Shown here one piece after another: positions 27,199 to 36,170 of a DNA stretch of 64,000 nt. Every line of letters starts with the position of its first letter. Within the stretch, counting starts at the first letter, position 1. Under the pieces are notes generated by a model. That model did no database searches and had not been told where the DNA came from. It was given only the letters and a program-made list of their open reading frames with translations. The translations under genes and the position numbers were made by a program. The DNA is from Pseudobacillus wudalianchiensis (GTDB lineage: Bacteria > Bacillota > Bacilli > Bacillales > Domibacillaceae), in assembly GCF_001685015.1 (NCBI RefSeq), contig NZ_MAYT01000023.1, positions 213,791-277,790 on the forward strand, given 5' to 3'.

Positions 27199-27354
27199 GA
27201 AGGACGCAAAATAATAGTCATTGTTTTGGCTCTTTCCTATTTTAACATTTAATTGGATTGGCTGTTTAGTAGGAATTGCTAAATAACTACTCCACCATGA
27301 GCATATTATGTCTAGTACCGAGGCATAGTTTCATGGTGGAGTTTTTTATTTTTT
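27199..27354 (+). ncRNA. Structured leader RNA with intrinsic terminator upstream of fdhA
   Basis: Three hairpins follow the promoter. The first pairs GGGAAGA with TCTTTCC (about 27194-27230). The second is TTTAG/CTAAA (27265-27284). The third is a 12-base perfect stem ACTCCACCATGA/TCATGGTGGAGT (27289-27300 with 27331-27342), extended inside by TATGTC/GGCATA and followed by TTTTTTATTTTTT. No plus-strand gene lies upstream, so this terminator must end a short RNA made here. It is either a riboswitch or attenuator for fdhA or an independent small RNA. I do not recognise the known molybdenum-cofactor riboswitch consensus. Confidence 0.6.
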
Positions 27355-27440
27355 GGCGCTGTTATATTGGTTGTTGATTTTCGCTACAGGCGGACACTTT
27401 CCTCCGCTAGAATCAATTATCGGAAAACAATATTCATTTA
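27355..27440. repeat. Truncated copy of palindromic dispersed repeat in fdhA leader
   Basis: It begins GGCGCTGTTATATTGG and keeps TTGATTTTCGCTACAGGCGGAC, given here only as the conserved left half (27374-27395), and the AATCAATTAT right arm. The core and the right AACAGAGC end are missing. It lies between the leader terminator and the fdhA ribosome site. Confidence 0.65.
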
Positions 27441-27465
27441 TTTTTTAGAAAGGGAGGCAACGATA

Positions 27466-30393
27466 ATGGTGACCATTACAATTAATGAAAAAGAATACAT
27501 AACTACGCCCGGCTCAACCATTCTAGAGGTTGTGAATGAGCAAAAGATCCCCCATCCACAAATTTGTTATGTCCCTGAAGTAGATCCTATTCAAACGTGC
27601 GATACGTGTATTGTGGAGGTAAATGGAGAACTCGTCCGCTCTTGCTCCACTATTGTACAAGACGGCATGAATGTTCAACTCTCCTCTTCTCTCGCAAAGA
27701 AGGCACAAACGGAAGCGATGGATCGCCTTCTCGAAAACCATTTACTTTATTGTACCGTATGTGACAACAATAATGGCAACTGTAAGCTTCATAACACGGT
27801 TCAGCAAATGGAAATTGAGCATCAAAAATATCCGTACAAGCCAAAAGCAGCTGCCTGTGAAGTCGATATGTCTCATCCATTCTACCGCTATGATCCTAAT
27901 CAATGTATTGCTTGCGGACAATGCGTAGAAGTGTGCCAAAATTTACAGGTGAATGAAACGTTATCGATTGACTGGGAAGCGGAACGCCCTCGTGTTCTCT
28001 GGGATAAAGGCAGCCCGATTAATGATTCTTCCTGTGTCAGCTGCGGACAATGTGTCACCATTTGTCCATGCAACGCGTTAATGGAGAAGTCTATGCTTGG
28101 CGAAGCTGGCTTTATGACAGGAATGAAAGAGGAAATTCTTACACCAATGATTGACCTGGTGAAAGCTGTTGAACCAGGATATAGCGGTATTTTTGCCGTA
28201 TCTGAAGTGGAAGCTGCTATGCGAGAAACCCGGACAAAGAAAACAAAAACGGTTTGTACTTTCTGCGGAGTCGGCTGCTCCTTTGAGGTTTGGACAAAAG
28301 GCCGCAAAATCCTGAAAGTTCAACCAACCTCAGAAGCACCTGTGAATGCCATTTCTACATGTGTAAAAGGAAAGTTCGGCTGGGATTTCGTCAATTCAGA
28401 AGAACGTCTCACTACCCCTTTAATCCGTAAAAATGGGGAGTTTGTCCAAGCAACCTGGAAAGAAGCGTTAAGCCTCGTTGCGAGTAAGCTTGGCTCTATC
28501 CAACAAGAACACGGTCCGGGCTCTGTCGGCTTTATTTCTTCTTCAAAAATTACAAATGAAGAAAACTATCTAATTCAGAAACTGGCACGGCAAGTATTTG
28601 AAACGAATGATGTCGATAACTGCTCCCGTTACTGCCAATCTCCGGCGACAGATGGGTTATTCCGAACAGTTGGCATGGGCGGTGACGCTGGAACTATTCG
28701 AGACATTGCGAAGGCTGGACTCGTCATCATCGTTGGCGCCAACCCTGCCGAGGGACATCCTGTTTTGGCTACCCGTGTCAAACGTGCCCACAAGCTGCAT
28801 GGACAAAAGCTGATCGTAGCCGACGTACGCAAGCATGAAATGGCCGAGCGTTCCGATATCTTCATCAGTCCAAAACAAGGAACAGACCAAGTATGGTTAA
28901 TGGCTGTTACGAAATATATGATCGATCAAGGATGGCATGATCAAGCATTCATTGAGGAGAACGTTCACTTCTTTGAAGAATTTAAAAGTGTACTAGAAAA
29001 ATATACATTAGAATACGCTGAAACCGTCACCGGCATTGCTCAAGATACATTGATCCGGGTGGCTGAAATGATTCGCGATGCAGATGGGACTTGTATTCTT
29101 TGGGGAATGGGTGTCACACAAAACACCGGCGGCTCCGATACCTCTGCTGCAATTTCAAATTTACTGCTTGCCACAGGCAACTACCGTCGTCCAGGTGCTG
29201 GTGCTTATCCACTCCGGGGTCACAATAACGTTCAAGGCGCCTGTGATATGGGAACCCTGCCAGGCTGGCTTCCAGGCTATCAGCACGTGACCGACGATGC
29301 TGCCCGCCAAAAGTTTGAAAAAGCTTATGGCGTAAACATTTCTGCTGTGCCAGGTTTGGATAATATTCAAATGTTAAAGTCTATTGAAGCTGGTAACATG
29401 AAAGCCATGTATGTCGTAGGTGAAGACATGGCTCTCGTTGACTCTAATGCCAATCATGTTCATGAAATATTATCATCACTTGATTTCTTTGTTGTTCAGG
29501 ATATGTTCTTTTCAAGGACGGCCCAGTATGCAGATGTTATTTTACCTGCCTCTCCATCTCTTGAAAAAGAAGGAACCTTTACGAATACAGAACGCCGCGT
29601 ACAACGTTTGTATCCAGTTCTTCCTTCACTAGGCGATTCCAAGCCTGACTGGTGGATCGTCCAGGAAATCGCTAACCGCTTAGGCGCCGGATGGAATTAC
29701 AGCGGTCCAAGTGATATTTTTAATGAAATGGCAAGCCTTGCTCCTCTATTTAGTCAGGCAAGCTACGAAAAATTGGAAGGCTGGAATAGTTTCCTTTGGG
29801 GAAGCCACGACGGAGCAAGTACTCCCCTTCTTTATACAGACGGGTTTAACTTCCCAGACAAAAAAGCGCGCTTTGCCTTGTCTGAATGGGTTCCGCCTGT
29901 TGAGTTTCCGGAAGAATTTGATCTGCACATTAACAATGGCCGGATGCTCGAGCATTTCCATGAAGGCAATATGACGAATAAATCGAGAGGCATCCAGGCA
30001 AAAGTTCCGGAAATCTTCGTTGAAGTATCTCCTGAACTAGCGGAAGAAAGAGGAATTCAAGACGGAGCACTCGTACGCCTAATTTCTCCGTATGGCGCCT
30101 TAAAGCTCCCTGTCTTAGTAACTAGCCGCGTTAAAGCGAATGAATTATTTTTACCTATGAACTCTGTCGATAAAGAATCCGCGATCAACTTTTTAACGGG
30201 GCCTGCTGTTGACCAGCGTACAAATACCCCTGCTTATAAACAGACAAAAGTGCGAATGGAAATACTCACGACTCAAGGGGAAAGACCGCTGCCAAAAGCG
30301 AACCCGCGCAATAAAAAGAGGCATCCGCAAAACGGCGTAGAAGTACAGCGTAAGTGGAAGCGTTCAGGATATGTACATTTAACTACTAAATAA
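27466..30393 (+). CDS. fdhA: Formate dehydrogenase alpha subunit, NuoG-like N terminus (copy 1)
   Basis: This 975-residue molybdenum/tungsten bis-MGD oxidoreductase would oxidise formate. It begins with a [2Fe-2S] domain (CDTCIVEV, about 46), a His/Cys-rich CDNNNGNCKLH segment and two [4Fe-4S] motifs (CIACGQCVEVC, CVSCGQCVTICPC). The catalytic domain follows with its own cluster (CTFCGVGCSF). The expected metal-ligand position is Cys390, but the next residue is Gln391 instead of the His of classical formate dehydrogenases. The C-terminal molybdopterin-dinucleotide domain is complete. I chose the ATG at 27466 after AAAGGGAGG; upstream in-frame sequence is repeat. The DUF1641 gene follows by 20 bases. 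Confidence 0.93.
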   Translation: MVTITINEKEYITTPGSTILEVVNEQKIPHPQICYVPEVDPIQTCDTCIVEVNGELVRSCSTIVQDGMNVQLSSSLAKKAQTEAMDRLLENHLLYCTVCDNNNGNCKLHNTVQQMEIEHQKYPYKPKAAACEVDMSHPFYRYDPNQCIACGQCVEVCQNLQVNETLSIDWEAERPRVLWDKGSPINDSSCVSCGQCVTICPCNALMEKSMLGEAGFMTGMKEEILTPMIDLVKAVEPGYSGIFAVSEVEAAMRETRTKKTKTVCTFCGVGCSFEVWTKGRKILKVQPTSEAPVNAISTCVKGKFGWDFVNSEERLTTPLIRKNGEFVQATWKEALSLVASKLGSIQQEHGPGSVGFISSSKITNEENYLIQKLARQVFETNDVDNCSRYCQSPATDGLFRTVGMGGDAGTIRDIAKAGLVIIVGANPAEGHPVLATRVKRAHKLHGQKLIVADVRKHEMAERSDIFISPKQGTDQVWLMAVTKYMIDQGWHDQAFIEENVHFFEEFKSVLEKYTLEYAETVTGIAQDTLIRVAEMIRDADGTCILWGMGVTQNTGGSDTSAAISNLLLATGNYRRPGAGAYPLRGHNNVQGACDMGTLPGWLPGYQHVTDDAARQKFEKAYGVNISAVPGLDNIQMLKSIEAGNMKAMYVVGEDMALVDSNANHVHEILSSLDFFVVQDMFFSRTAQYADVILPASPSLEKEGTFTNTERRVQRLYPVLPSLGDSKPDWWIVQEIANRLGAGWNYSGPSDIFNEMASLAPLFSQASYEKLEGWNSFLWGSHDGASTPLLYTDGFNFPDKKARFALSEWVPPVEFPEEFDLHINNGRMLEHFHEGNMTNKSRGIQAKVPEIFVEVSPELAEERGIQDGALVRLISPYGALKLPVLVTSRVKANELFLPMNSVDKESAINFLTGPAVDQRTNTPAYKQTKVRMEILTTQGERPLPKANPRNKKRHPQNGVEVQRKWKRSGYVHLTTK

Positions 30394-30413
30394 GTAGAAA
30401 GGAGAGGAATTGA

Positions 30414-30896
30414 ATGGCTGCACCGATTACTTCTATTCGAAAACATGAATATATCGGAGAAGAACAGGCACAGCAAAAGCTGACCGATCTGCAAAAACAG
30501 TTAGCAGAGCACGAAGAGGCTCTAAACAGCATTCTAACAATTGTTGGTGAATTAAATGACATGGGAGCACTTGAAGCCGCCAATTCTATGCTGCAGGCGA
30601 AAGAAAAAGTCGCTAGCATTGCTATTCACCAGGCATCCCGTGAGCCGATCACGAACCTGATCAATCACTTTTTAAGTGCAACGGATGCACTAGCTAATAT
30701 GGACCCCAACATGATGAAAAAACTAACAGGAAGCATCACAGCCGGCGTAGAAGAAGCAAATGAACACCTTCATAGCGGCAAACCGCTTGGAATGATAGAT
30801 CTCTTAAAAGTCCTAAAAGATCCTGACATCAATCGCGCTGTCCGATTTGGGGTTCACTTTCTAAAAGGAATGGGAAAAGAGTTAAAGAAAGAATAG
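30414..30896 (+). CDS. DUF1641 protein, partner of formate dehydrogenase (copy 1)
   Basis: This 160-residue, mostly helical cytosolic protein is of the DUF1641 (YjgD/YrhD-like) type. It has a helical N terminus with a QQKLTDLQKQLAEHEEAL heptad-like stretch, then the conserved DLLKVLKDPDINRAVRFGVHFLKGMGKEL end (about 125-157). It is fixed behind fdhA in bacilli and may act as an assembly or electron-transfer partner; the role is not established. The start follows AAAGGAGAGG. A paralogue occurs at 50859-51413 next to the second fdhA. Confidence 0.88.
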   Translation: MAAPITSIRKHEYIGEEQAQQKLTDLQKQLAEHEEALNSILTIVGELNDMGALEAANSMLQAKEKVASIAIHQASREPITNLINHFLSATDALANMDPNMMKKLTGSITAGVEEANEHLHSGKPLGMIDLLKVLKDPDINRAVRFGVHFLKGMGKELKKE

Positions 30897-30934
30897 AAAG
30901 CTTTAAAAAGGTTAATCAAACTTATTATTATTAT

Positions 30935-30976
30935 GGGTGTTCCAAAGGAAAGGATGCGGAACACCCTTTTTTATTG
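30935..30976 (+). terminator. Intrinsic terminator of fdhA-DUF1641 operon
   Basis: GGGTGTTCC and GGAACACCC are perfect complements around a 14-base loop, followed by TTTTTTATT on the plus strand. Confidence 0.9.
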
Positions 30977-31132
30977 TGAAGCAGGCATTTTGTCCTTTCT
31001 TAAGAATAGAGATAATTAAAAGAGGAAATTCTCCTGCAAACTATAAATATATAAATCAGAGTATAATAAAGGCACTCGCCTATTAAGATGAGAAACCGTT
31101 TTAAAAGCAGCTCGTTATAGGAGGATTTATAC

Positions 31133-31936
31133 ATGTTGAGGGAGAATAAAGTGATTGAGTTGGAAAATATTACTTGGAAGAGAGAAGAAAGAGAGATTCT
31201 AAATCATATTTCATGGAGTGTAGCGAAAGGAGAACACTGGGCGGTTCTTGGTTTAAATGGTTCAGGAAAAACTTCTCTTCTAAAAATCATTACGGGCTAC
31301 CAATGGCCCACTAAAGGAAAAGTGTCGGTATTAGGCCAGCTTTTTGGCAAGACGAATATTCCTGAACTTCGTAAGAGCATTGGGTGGGTAGGCTCTTCGC
31401 TTGAAGAAAAGTTTCACACTCGTCCAAGTGACTCTGTCCTTGAAGTGGTGTTAAGCGGAAAAAATGCCTCGATTGGCCTATATGATGAAATCAGCCAAGA
31501 GGATGTTAAAAAAGCGGAGGAACTGCTTACACAGTTTAGAATTGACCATTTAGCCGATCAGACTTATTTTTCGCTTTCACAAGGAGAAAAAAGAAAAATG
31601 ATGATTGCTAGAGCACTCATGCCCTCCCCGAAGCTGCTCATCTTAGACGAGCCTTGTAATGGGCTCGACCTATATTCAAAAGAAGAGCTGCTTTCTACCA
31701 TTGAAAAGATGAGTTATTTACCAGAAGGGCCAACTTTATTGTACGTCACCCACCATATCGAAGAGCTCGTTCCCTCTATTACCCATGCCCTCTTAATAGC
31801 TAATGGGCGTACGGTGGCGGCTGGTCCAAAAAAAGACGTTTTAACGGAAGACGTACTTAGTCAAACTTTTCACCTGCCGATTTCATTAAACTGGGAAGAT
31901 GATCGTCCCTGGATTCGTGTCAAATCAAGAAATTAA
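31133..31936 (+). CDS. ABC transporter ATP-binding protein (YlmA-like)
   Basis: This 267-residue ATPase has Walker A GLNGSGKTSL (about 42), a Q-loop in VGSSLEEKF, signature LSQGEKRKMM (about 147), Walker B LLILDEPCNGLD (about 165) and switch His in VTHHIEEL (about 205). No membrane subunit lies beside it. Its layout resembles B. subtilis YlmA and ModF/PhrA-type solitary ATPases. The transported substrate or any non-transport role is unknown. The start has GGAGG eight bases upstream. It is monocistronic. Confidence 0.88.
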   Translation: MLRENKVIELENITWKREEREILNHISWSVAKGEHWAVLGLNGSGKTSLLKIITGYQWPTKGKVSVLGQLFGKTNIPELRKSIGWVGSSLEEKFHTRPSDSVLEVVLSGKNASIGLYDEISQEDVKKAEELLTQFRIDHLADQTYFSLSQGEKRKMMIARALMPSPKLLILDEPCNGLDLYSKEELLSTIEKMSYLPEGPTLLYVTHHIEELVPSITHALLIANGRTVAAGPKKDVLTEDVLSQTFHLPISLNWEDDRPWIRVKSRN

Positions 31937-31979
31937 ATTTTATTCCATGCAGCTAATGCGCATGATAACTATCTCTTCT

Positions 31980-32010
31980 ACTCCGGATCATTTCCTAATA
32001 GCTCCGGAGT
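31980..32010 (+). terminator. Hairpin after ABC ATPase gene
   Basis: ACTCCGGA and TCCGGAGT are perfect complements around a 15-base loop, 44 bases after the stop codon. There is no strong U-run (AAACAATGTTT follows), so terminator function is uncertain. The rest of the gap to 32169 shows nothing clear. Confidence 0.5.
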
Positions 32011-32169
32011 AAACAATGTTTATGTAAACGCTTAATAAAAATATGTTTCTTGTCTCGTTTATTACTGGTTTGATAGCTTCTATTTCATCTTTATTCCAAA
32101 TAAAAATTCCTAGGTCGCAATCCATTAGTTTGTTTGTCGAAAAGAACATTTATAAAGGGAGGGTTTTTC

Positions 32170-32727
32170 TTGGAAAGAACAGCTTACCGCGGTGTCAGTT
32201 ATGGAGAAGCTCAAAGGGTCGTTCTAAATCAAAAATATGAGCGTAATGAATTAAGAGAGTTTAATAACAGGGTAGCTGCCCGCTCTCTATTCGGACAAGG
32301 TATTTATCTCATTAATGATCCTGCCCTGGCAGCACAGTACGCATTTTGCCATGCCGAAGTTGAAGGTGATGAATCAGCGGTTGTATTAAGCCAAAAGATT
32401 TGTTTTCAAAACCCCTTTATTCTCAATTATCAATTTAGCGAAGCCCGCTTAAGGAAGGAAGCCCTTCGTTGGAAATATGCCGGTAAGCACTTTCCAGATC
32501 CTACAGATGACCAGAGCCCATTAGAACTTTTTAAACAAATAGGAAATACGATTAAAGAATTTCTTCTATCTCGCTCTAACGACGGTATCATTTACCATAT
32601 AGATGATGAAATTATTTATTATGTTTTATACGACCAGGAAAAACAAATTAAAGATATTAAAGTCGAGTTAGTCTTTAAGATTCAGGACTCTCATCCAGGA
32701 AAAAGAATAAACGAACTCCACCTTTAG
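32170..32727 (+). CDS. Putative ADP-ribosyltransferase-fold protein
   Basis: The roughly 185-residue protein is not a family I know by name, but motif order fits the ADP-ribosyltransferase superfamily. TAYRGVSYGEAQ (near 4) would be the first NAD-contact strand. LFGQGIYLINDPALAAQYAF (about 41-60) has the typical glycine-Tyr and alanine-helix pattern. SNDGIIYHIDDEIIYYVLYD, then QIKDI (about 137-162), fits the final strand with an acidic residue. There is no signal peptide, so an intracellular toxin or modifying enzyme is possible. The TTG at 32170 is chosen because AAGGGAGGG lies six bases upstream. No partner gene is directly adjacent on the same strand. Confidence 0.65.
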   Translation: MERTAYRGVSYGEAQRVVLNQKYERNELREFNNRVAARSLFGQGIYLINDPALAAQYAFCHAEVEGDESAVVLSQKICFQNPFILNYQFSEARLRKEALRWKYAGKHFPDPTDDQSPLELFKQIGNTIKEFLLSRSNDGIIYHIDDEIIYYVLYDQEKQIKDIKVELVFKIQDSHPGKRINELHL

Positions 32728-32775
32728 TCAGGCAGCTCCAACTAGCCCTGCACACGACAGGTGAACAAATAGGCA

Positions 32776-32846
32776 CCCCGCCAAAATAACACATAAGATA
32801 GCAGACAAAAGATCTTTTCAATGTCTTCAGCATTATTTTAGCGGGG
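32776..32846. terminator. Large inverted repeat between convergent genes
   Basis: CCCCGCCAAAATAA (32776-32789) and TTATTTTAGCGGGG (32833-32846) pair with one mismatch. Inside, AGACA/TGTCT and AAAAGATCTTTT form further pairing. Lying between convergent genes it may serve as a bidirectional terminator, but no U-run follows on either strand. Confidence 0.5.
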
Positions 32847-32869
32847 GAATCGTTCATTTTATTACGCCC

Positions 32870-33103
32870 TTATACTAGCTTTTTTTGATTAGCTATCAGT
32901 AAATTGGAAAAGTACTTCCGGGCATCTGCTGTTAGGATTTGAAGCTCTTTTCTTTGTTCTTTATTCTTTAAGTCTAATTTTGAACGCTCGAAAGTTAGAA
33001 AAGCTCCGCTTAAATCTTCTCGAACATGCGTGATCGTATAGCCATTTTCATATAGCTCATCAATTTTTTCTTTCTCTTTTAAAAACTCTTTATAAGATGA
33101 CAT
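32870..33103 (-). CDS. Small conserved hypothetical protein
   Basis: The 77-residue, highly charged cytosolic protein starts with the helical MSSYKEFLKEKEKIDELYENG, given here as positions 1-21, followed by an ITHVREDLSGAFLTFER strand pair and a helical C terminus. It looks like a small Bacillus protein of unknown function. The ATG follows GGGGGAG-like sequence. It is 31 bases behind the NCS1 permease gene on the same strand, perhaps cotranscribed. Confidence 0.65.
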   Translation of the reverse strand: MSSYKEFLKEKEKIDELYENGYTITHVREDLSGAFLTFERSKLDLKNKEQRKELQILTADARKYFSNLLIANQKKLV

Positions 33104-33134
33104 CTTTTCTCCCCCTGCTAGCCAATAGGCTCTT

Positions 33135-34607
33135 TTATATAGTGGCTTGTTCCTTATCCGTCAGATTTTTCTCTTTCCCTTCACTGTCAATGACCCAATC
33201 ACGTCCTGCGGTAATCCCCAAATAGCTCTCGTCATTGAGATCTTGCAATTCCGCCTGTTTATATTTCGCGAACCACCAATACTTAGCTAACACATAGTAA
33301 CTGGCTGCAGAAAGCAGAAACCCGACGATGAAAGAGTACTCTGAAAAGATCACGGAAGCTCCTCCTCCGATTGACCAAGCGATCATTCCAGCCCAATTTA
33401 CTCCCATATGATAACTGTATTGGCCAGCTTGCTCATACAGATCTGGCACATTGACCCTGCGTTTGCGTATAACATAATAGTCGGCGAACAAGATTCCGAC
33501 GATTGCTGATAACAGGCCGCCGCTAATGAGCAGAAACGGCATTAATGCATCAAAGAGGCTCCACGGCTGCGTGACCATCCCAATAATCCCGGCTGCTACC
33601 ACCCCTACGTAAAAAGGCACTTTCGGTCCGCCGATATTGGAAAAAACAGTAGCTGCCGGAACTAAATTGGCTGCCGTATTCGTTGACCATTGGGCAAACA
33701 CAATCATAAGAAGCAATACTCCCAATACAATTCCGCCTGCCGCTTCCTGCAAAGCAACAATGGGATCGTAATTCCCCACGGCAATGTAGGCAACGCCTCC
33801 AATGGCTACAACAAAAGTTTGCGTTAACGGCATCGCTATGACGCTTCCCACTAAAGCCCCTTTGTTTCTCTTAAACCAGTTTTTCTCATATTTTGGAGCT
33901 TTAATATACCGGGAAATGGAAGAAATATCTGCACATAATGTCGACCAATACCCCATATTGCCTAATACGACCGTTAAGAAGGCAGCAGACAAGGCAGCAC
34001 CTGATACAGGATGTTCAATCCATGTCCATACGTTCTTATCGGCGGCGCTTGCCCGATCAGCCAAAGTGTAATACATCCAGATAGAAATCAAAATAATAGT
34101 CGGAGCTGCTAGATTGGCAAACTTCTCTATTGCTTTAATTCCAATCGATGTATTGATCACCTGCGCCGTTACAAATACGAGCAGGCAAACAAACCAGTTA
34201 TCGAACCCCGTCAGGATATTTAGAATTCCATTAATAGCAGCAGCTCCGAAATAAGAATTGATCCCGAACCAAATGGAAGCAGCAATTCCACGGAGAAGAG
34301 AGGGAAAATGAGTCCCTAGTGTACCAAAAGGGGCTCTTAAATAAATCGGAAATGAAATTCCGTGTTCTATGCCGATATCTGCGATCAGAGTGATCAAAAA
34401 ACCAATCACGATACAACCAACAAAAGAGGCCAATAGAACCCATGTCAATGGCATAGACTGTACTCCCGCTCCGCCAATAGCAAATGCCGCCAGGACAACG
34501 GCCATCCCTATCCACATGACCGAGAATCCAAGCGTACCGATTTTTCTATCACGATGAGCAATTGGAAGAAGATCCGGCGACTTTAAATAGTCACTATTCT
34601 TTTTCAT
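33135..34607 (-). CDS. NCS1-family permease of the pyrimidine/allantoin type
   Basis: This 490-residue transporter has about 12 membrane helices. The start SDYLKSPDLLPIAHRDRKIG and FSVMWIGMAVVLAAFAIGG fit the uracil/allantoin/hydantoin branch of NCS1 (FurE/PucI/Mhp1-like). It lies 132 bases after the dihydropyrimidinase gene in the preT-preA-dihydropyrimidinase order, so it probably imports uracil, thymine or a dihydropyrimidine. It differs in sequence from the NCS1 gene at 14414. ATG 34607 has better spacing to GGAG than GTG 34610. Confidence 0.88.
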   Translation of the reverse strand: MKKNSDYLKSPDLLPIAHRDRKIGTLGFSVMWIGMAVVLAAFAIGGAGVQSMPLTWVLLASFVGCIVIGFLITLIADIGIEHGISFPIYLRAPFGTLGTHFPSLLRGIAASIWFGINSYFGAAAINGILNILTGFDNWFVCLLVFVTAQVINTSIGIKAIEKFANLAAPTIILISIWMYYTLADRASAADKNVWTWIEHPVSGAALSAAFLTVVLGNMGYWSTLCADISSISRYIKAPKYEKNWFKRNKGALVGSVIAMPLTQTFVVAIGGVAYIAVGNYDPIVALQEAAGGIVLGVLLLMIVFAQWSTNTAANLVPAATVFSNIGGPKVPFYVGVVAAGIIGMVTQPWSLFDALMPFLLISGGLLSAIVGILFADYYVIRKRRVNVPDLYEQAGQYSYHMGVNWAGMIAWSIGGGASVIFSEYSFIVGFLLSAASYYVLAKYWWFAKYKQAELQDLNDESYLGITAGRDWVIDSEGKEKNLTDKEQATI

Positions 34608-34739
34608 CACATATCTCCTCTATTCATTCTCTTAGTTTCACGAATAGCAGTGATGACAAATGAAAGGAAGGACCCCCTCCCTTTCATGAACAAAGCAGCA
34701 TTCCACGGATAGCATACGTTCGGACGTCTTATTTACTCA

Positions 34740-36149
34740 TTAACGTACTTGTTCAGCCGGCTTCTTTGCACTCCCAAAACGGTCTCGCTTCAAATATTGC
34801 CCCTTTCCTGGCTTCCCAACGAATTCTTTTTCACGGATAACGAATTCGCCGCGAGATAAAACGGAAATCGGTTCCCCGGTCACCTTCATGCCTTCAAAAG
34901 CGCTGTAGTCGACATTCATATGATGAGTTTCAGCTGATATCGTTCTTTCTTTATTTGGGTCAAAGATGACAATATCGGCATCACTGCCTACAGCAATCGT
35001 TCCTTTTCTTGGGAACAATCCAAATAGCTTAGCAATTCTCGTTGATACGATATCAACAAATTGATTAATGGAGATCCGTCCTTTTTTCACGCCTTCTGAA
35101 AATAGAATGCTGAATCGATCTTCGATGATTGGCCCGCCGTTCGGAATTTTAGTGAAGTCTCCTAATCCCAATTCTTTTTGGCCTTTAAAATTAAAGGAAC
35201 ACTGATCAGAGCCAAGCGTCTGTAATTGCCCGTTTTTCAAGGCGTTCCATAATACATCTTGATTCCACTTTTCACGAAGAGGCGGAGACCACACGTACTT
35301 GGCGCCTTCAAAATTCGGCTTTTCTAAATAAGACTGGTCTAGTACAAGGTACTGCGGGCACGTTTCTCCCCACACTTGATAGCCTTTCTTTCGGGCTTCT
35401 TCAATTTTTTCTACCGCCTCTGCACACGATACGTGAACGACATACAGCTGGGAATCTGCAAGGCCGGTTAATTGAGCAGCTCTTCCAGTCGCTTCTCCCT
35501 CTACCTCTGGCGGCCTCGTTAAAGCGTGGTAAATAGGATCGGTGTTGCCTTCTTTTAGCGCCTTGTTCACTAAAAAGTCAATCACATCCCCATTCTCCGC
35601 GTGCACCATTACGAGCGCCCCATGCTCTTTTGCTGTCAGCAAGGTGCGAAATAGCGTTTCATCATCTGCTTGGAATACGTTTTTATACGCCATAAAGACT
35701 TTAAATGACGTAATCCCTTCTTCCTCGATAATTTTAGGGATTTCTGCTAATACACTGTCATTAACCTCGCTAATCATAAGATGAAAACCATAGTCGATTA
35801 CAGCTTTCTCTTTTGACTTTTCATGCCATGTTTGGATCGAATTCTTTAATGGTTCTCCTTTGCTCGTTAAGCAAAAATCGATCACCGTTGTTGTCCCCCC
35901 GTGAGCTGCAGCAATCGTTCCTGTTTCAAAATCATCACTCGTCACGGTGCCGCCGAATGGCATATCCAAGTGAGTATGAGGATCGACCCCTCCTGGGAAT
36001 ACGTAAGCCCCTTTCGCATCAATTACTTGAGCGGCGCTTTCATCTAAATTCCTGCCAATAGCAGCTATTTTTTCCCCTTCAATTAAAATATCTGCTTCAT
36101 AAAGATCTGATGCGGTGACGATTGTTCCATTTTTTATTAATTTTTTCAT
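34740..36149 (-). CDS. hydA: Dihydropyrimidinase
   Basis: It hydrolyses dihydrouracil or dihydrothymine to the N-carbamoyl beta-amino acid, the second step of reductive pyrimidine degradation. The 469 residues are full length. Seen are HTHLDMPFGG (about 58-67, metal ligands), the carboxylated-lysine region SFKVFMAYK (about 148), HAENGD (about 181), HVSCAEA (about 238) and a late Asp in LGSDQCSFN (about 314). It follows preA by 21 bases on the same strand. The gene may also accept hydantoins. Confidence 0.93.
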   Translation of the reverse strand: MKKLIKNGTIVTASDLYEADILIEGEKIAAIGRNLDESAAQVIDAKGAYVFPGGVDPHTHLDMPFGGTVTSDDFETGTIAAAHGGTTTVIDFCLTSKGEPLKNSIQTWHEKSKEKAVIDYGFHLMISEVNDSVLAEIPKIIEEEGITSFKVFMAYKNVFQADDETLFRTLLTAKEHGALVMVHAENGDVIDFLVNKALKEGNTDPIYHALTRPPEVEGEATGRAAQLTGLADSQLYVVHVSCAEAVEKIEEARKKGYQVWGETCPQYLVLDQSYLEKPNFEGAKYVWSPPLREKWNQDVLWNALKNGQLQTLGSDQCSFNFKGQKELGLGDFTKIPNGGPIIEDRFSILFSEGVKKGRISINQFVDIVSTRIAKLFGLFPRKGTIAVGSDADIVIFDPNKERTISAETHHMNVDYSAFEGMKVTGEPISVLSRGEFVIREKEFVGKPGKGQYLKRDRFGSAKKPAEQVR

Positions 36150-36170
36150 TCATTCGTTCCCCCTCTTCAT

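Noticed and set aside
27199-27354. Molybdenum-cofactor (moco) riboswitch
   Set aside because: Gene context fits, but I cannot match the conserved moco aptamer segments; kept only as an unnamed leader RNA.
27523-29974. Many open frames of 65-135 codons on both strands inside fdhA copy 1
   Set aside because: They are frame shadows of a strong metalloenzyme gene; none has a ribosome site or family match.
9031-31000. Genomic island or prophage
   Set aside because: No integrase, tRNA junction, phage structural gene or transposase is visible, and composition is uniform apart from short repeats.
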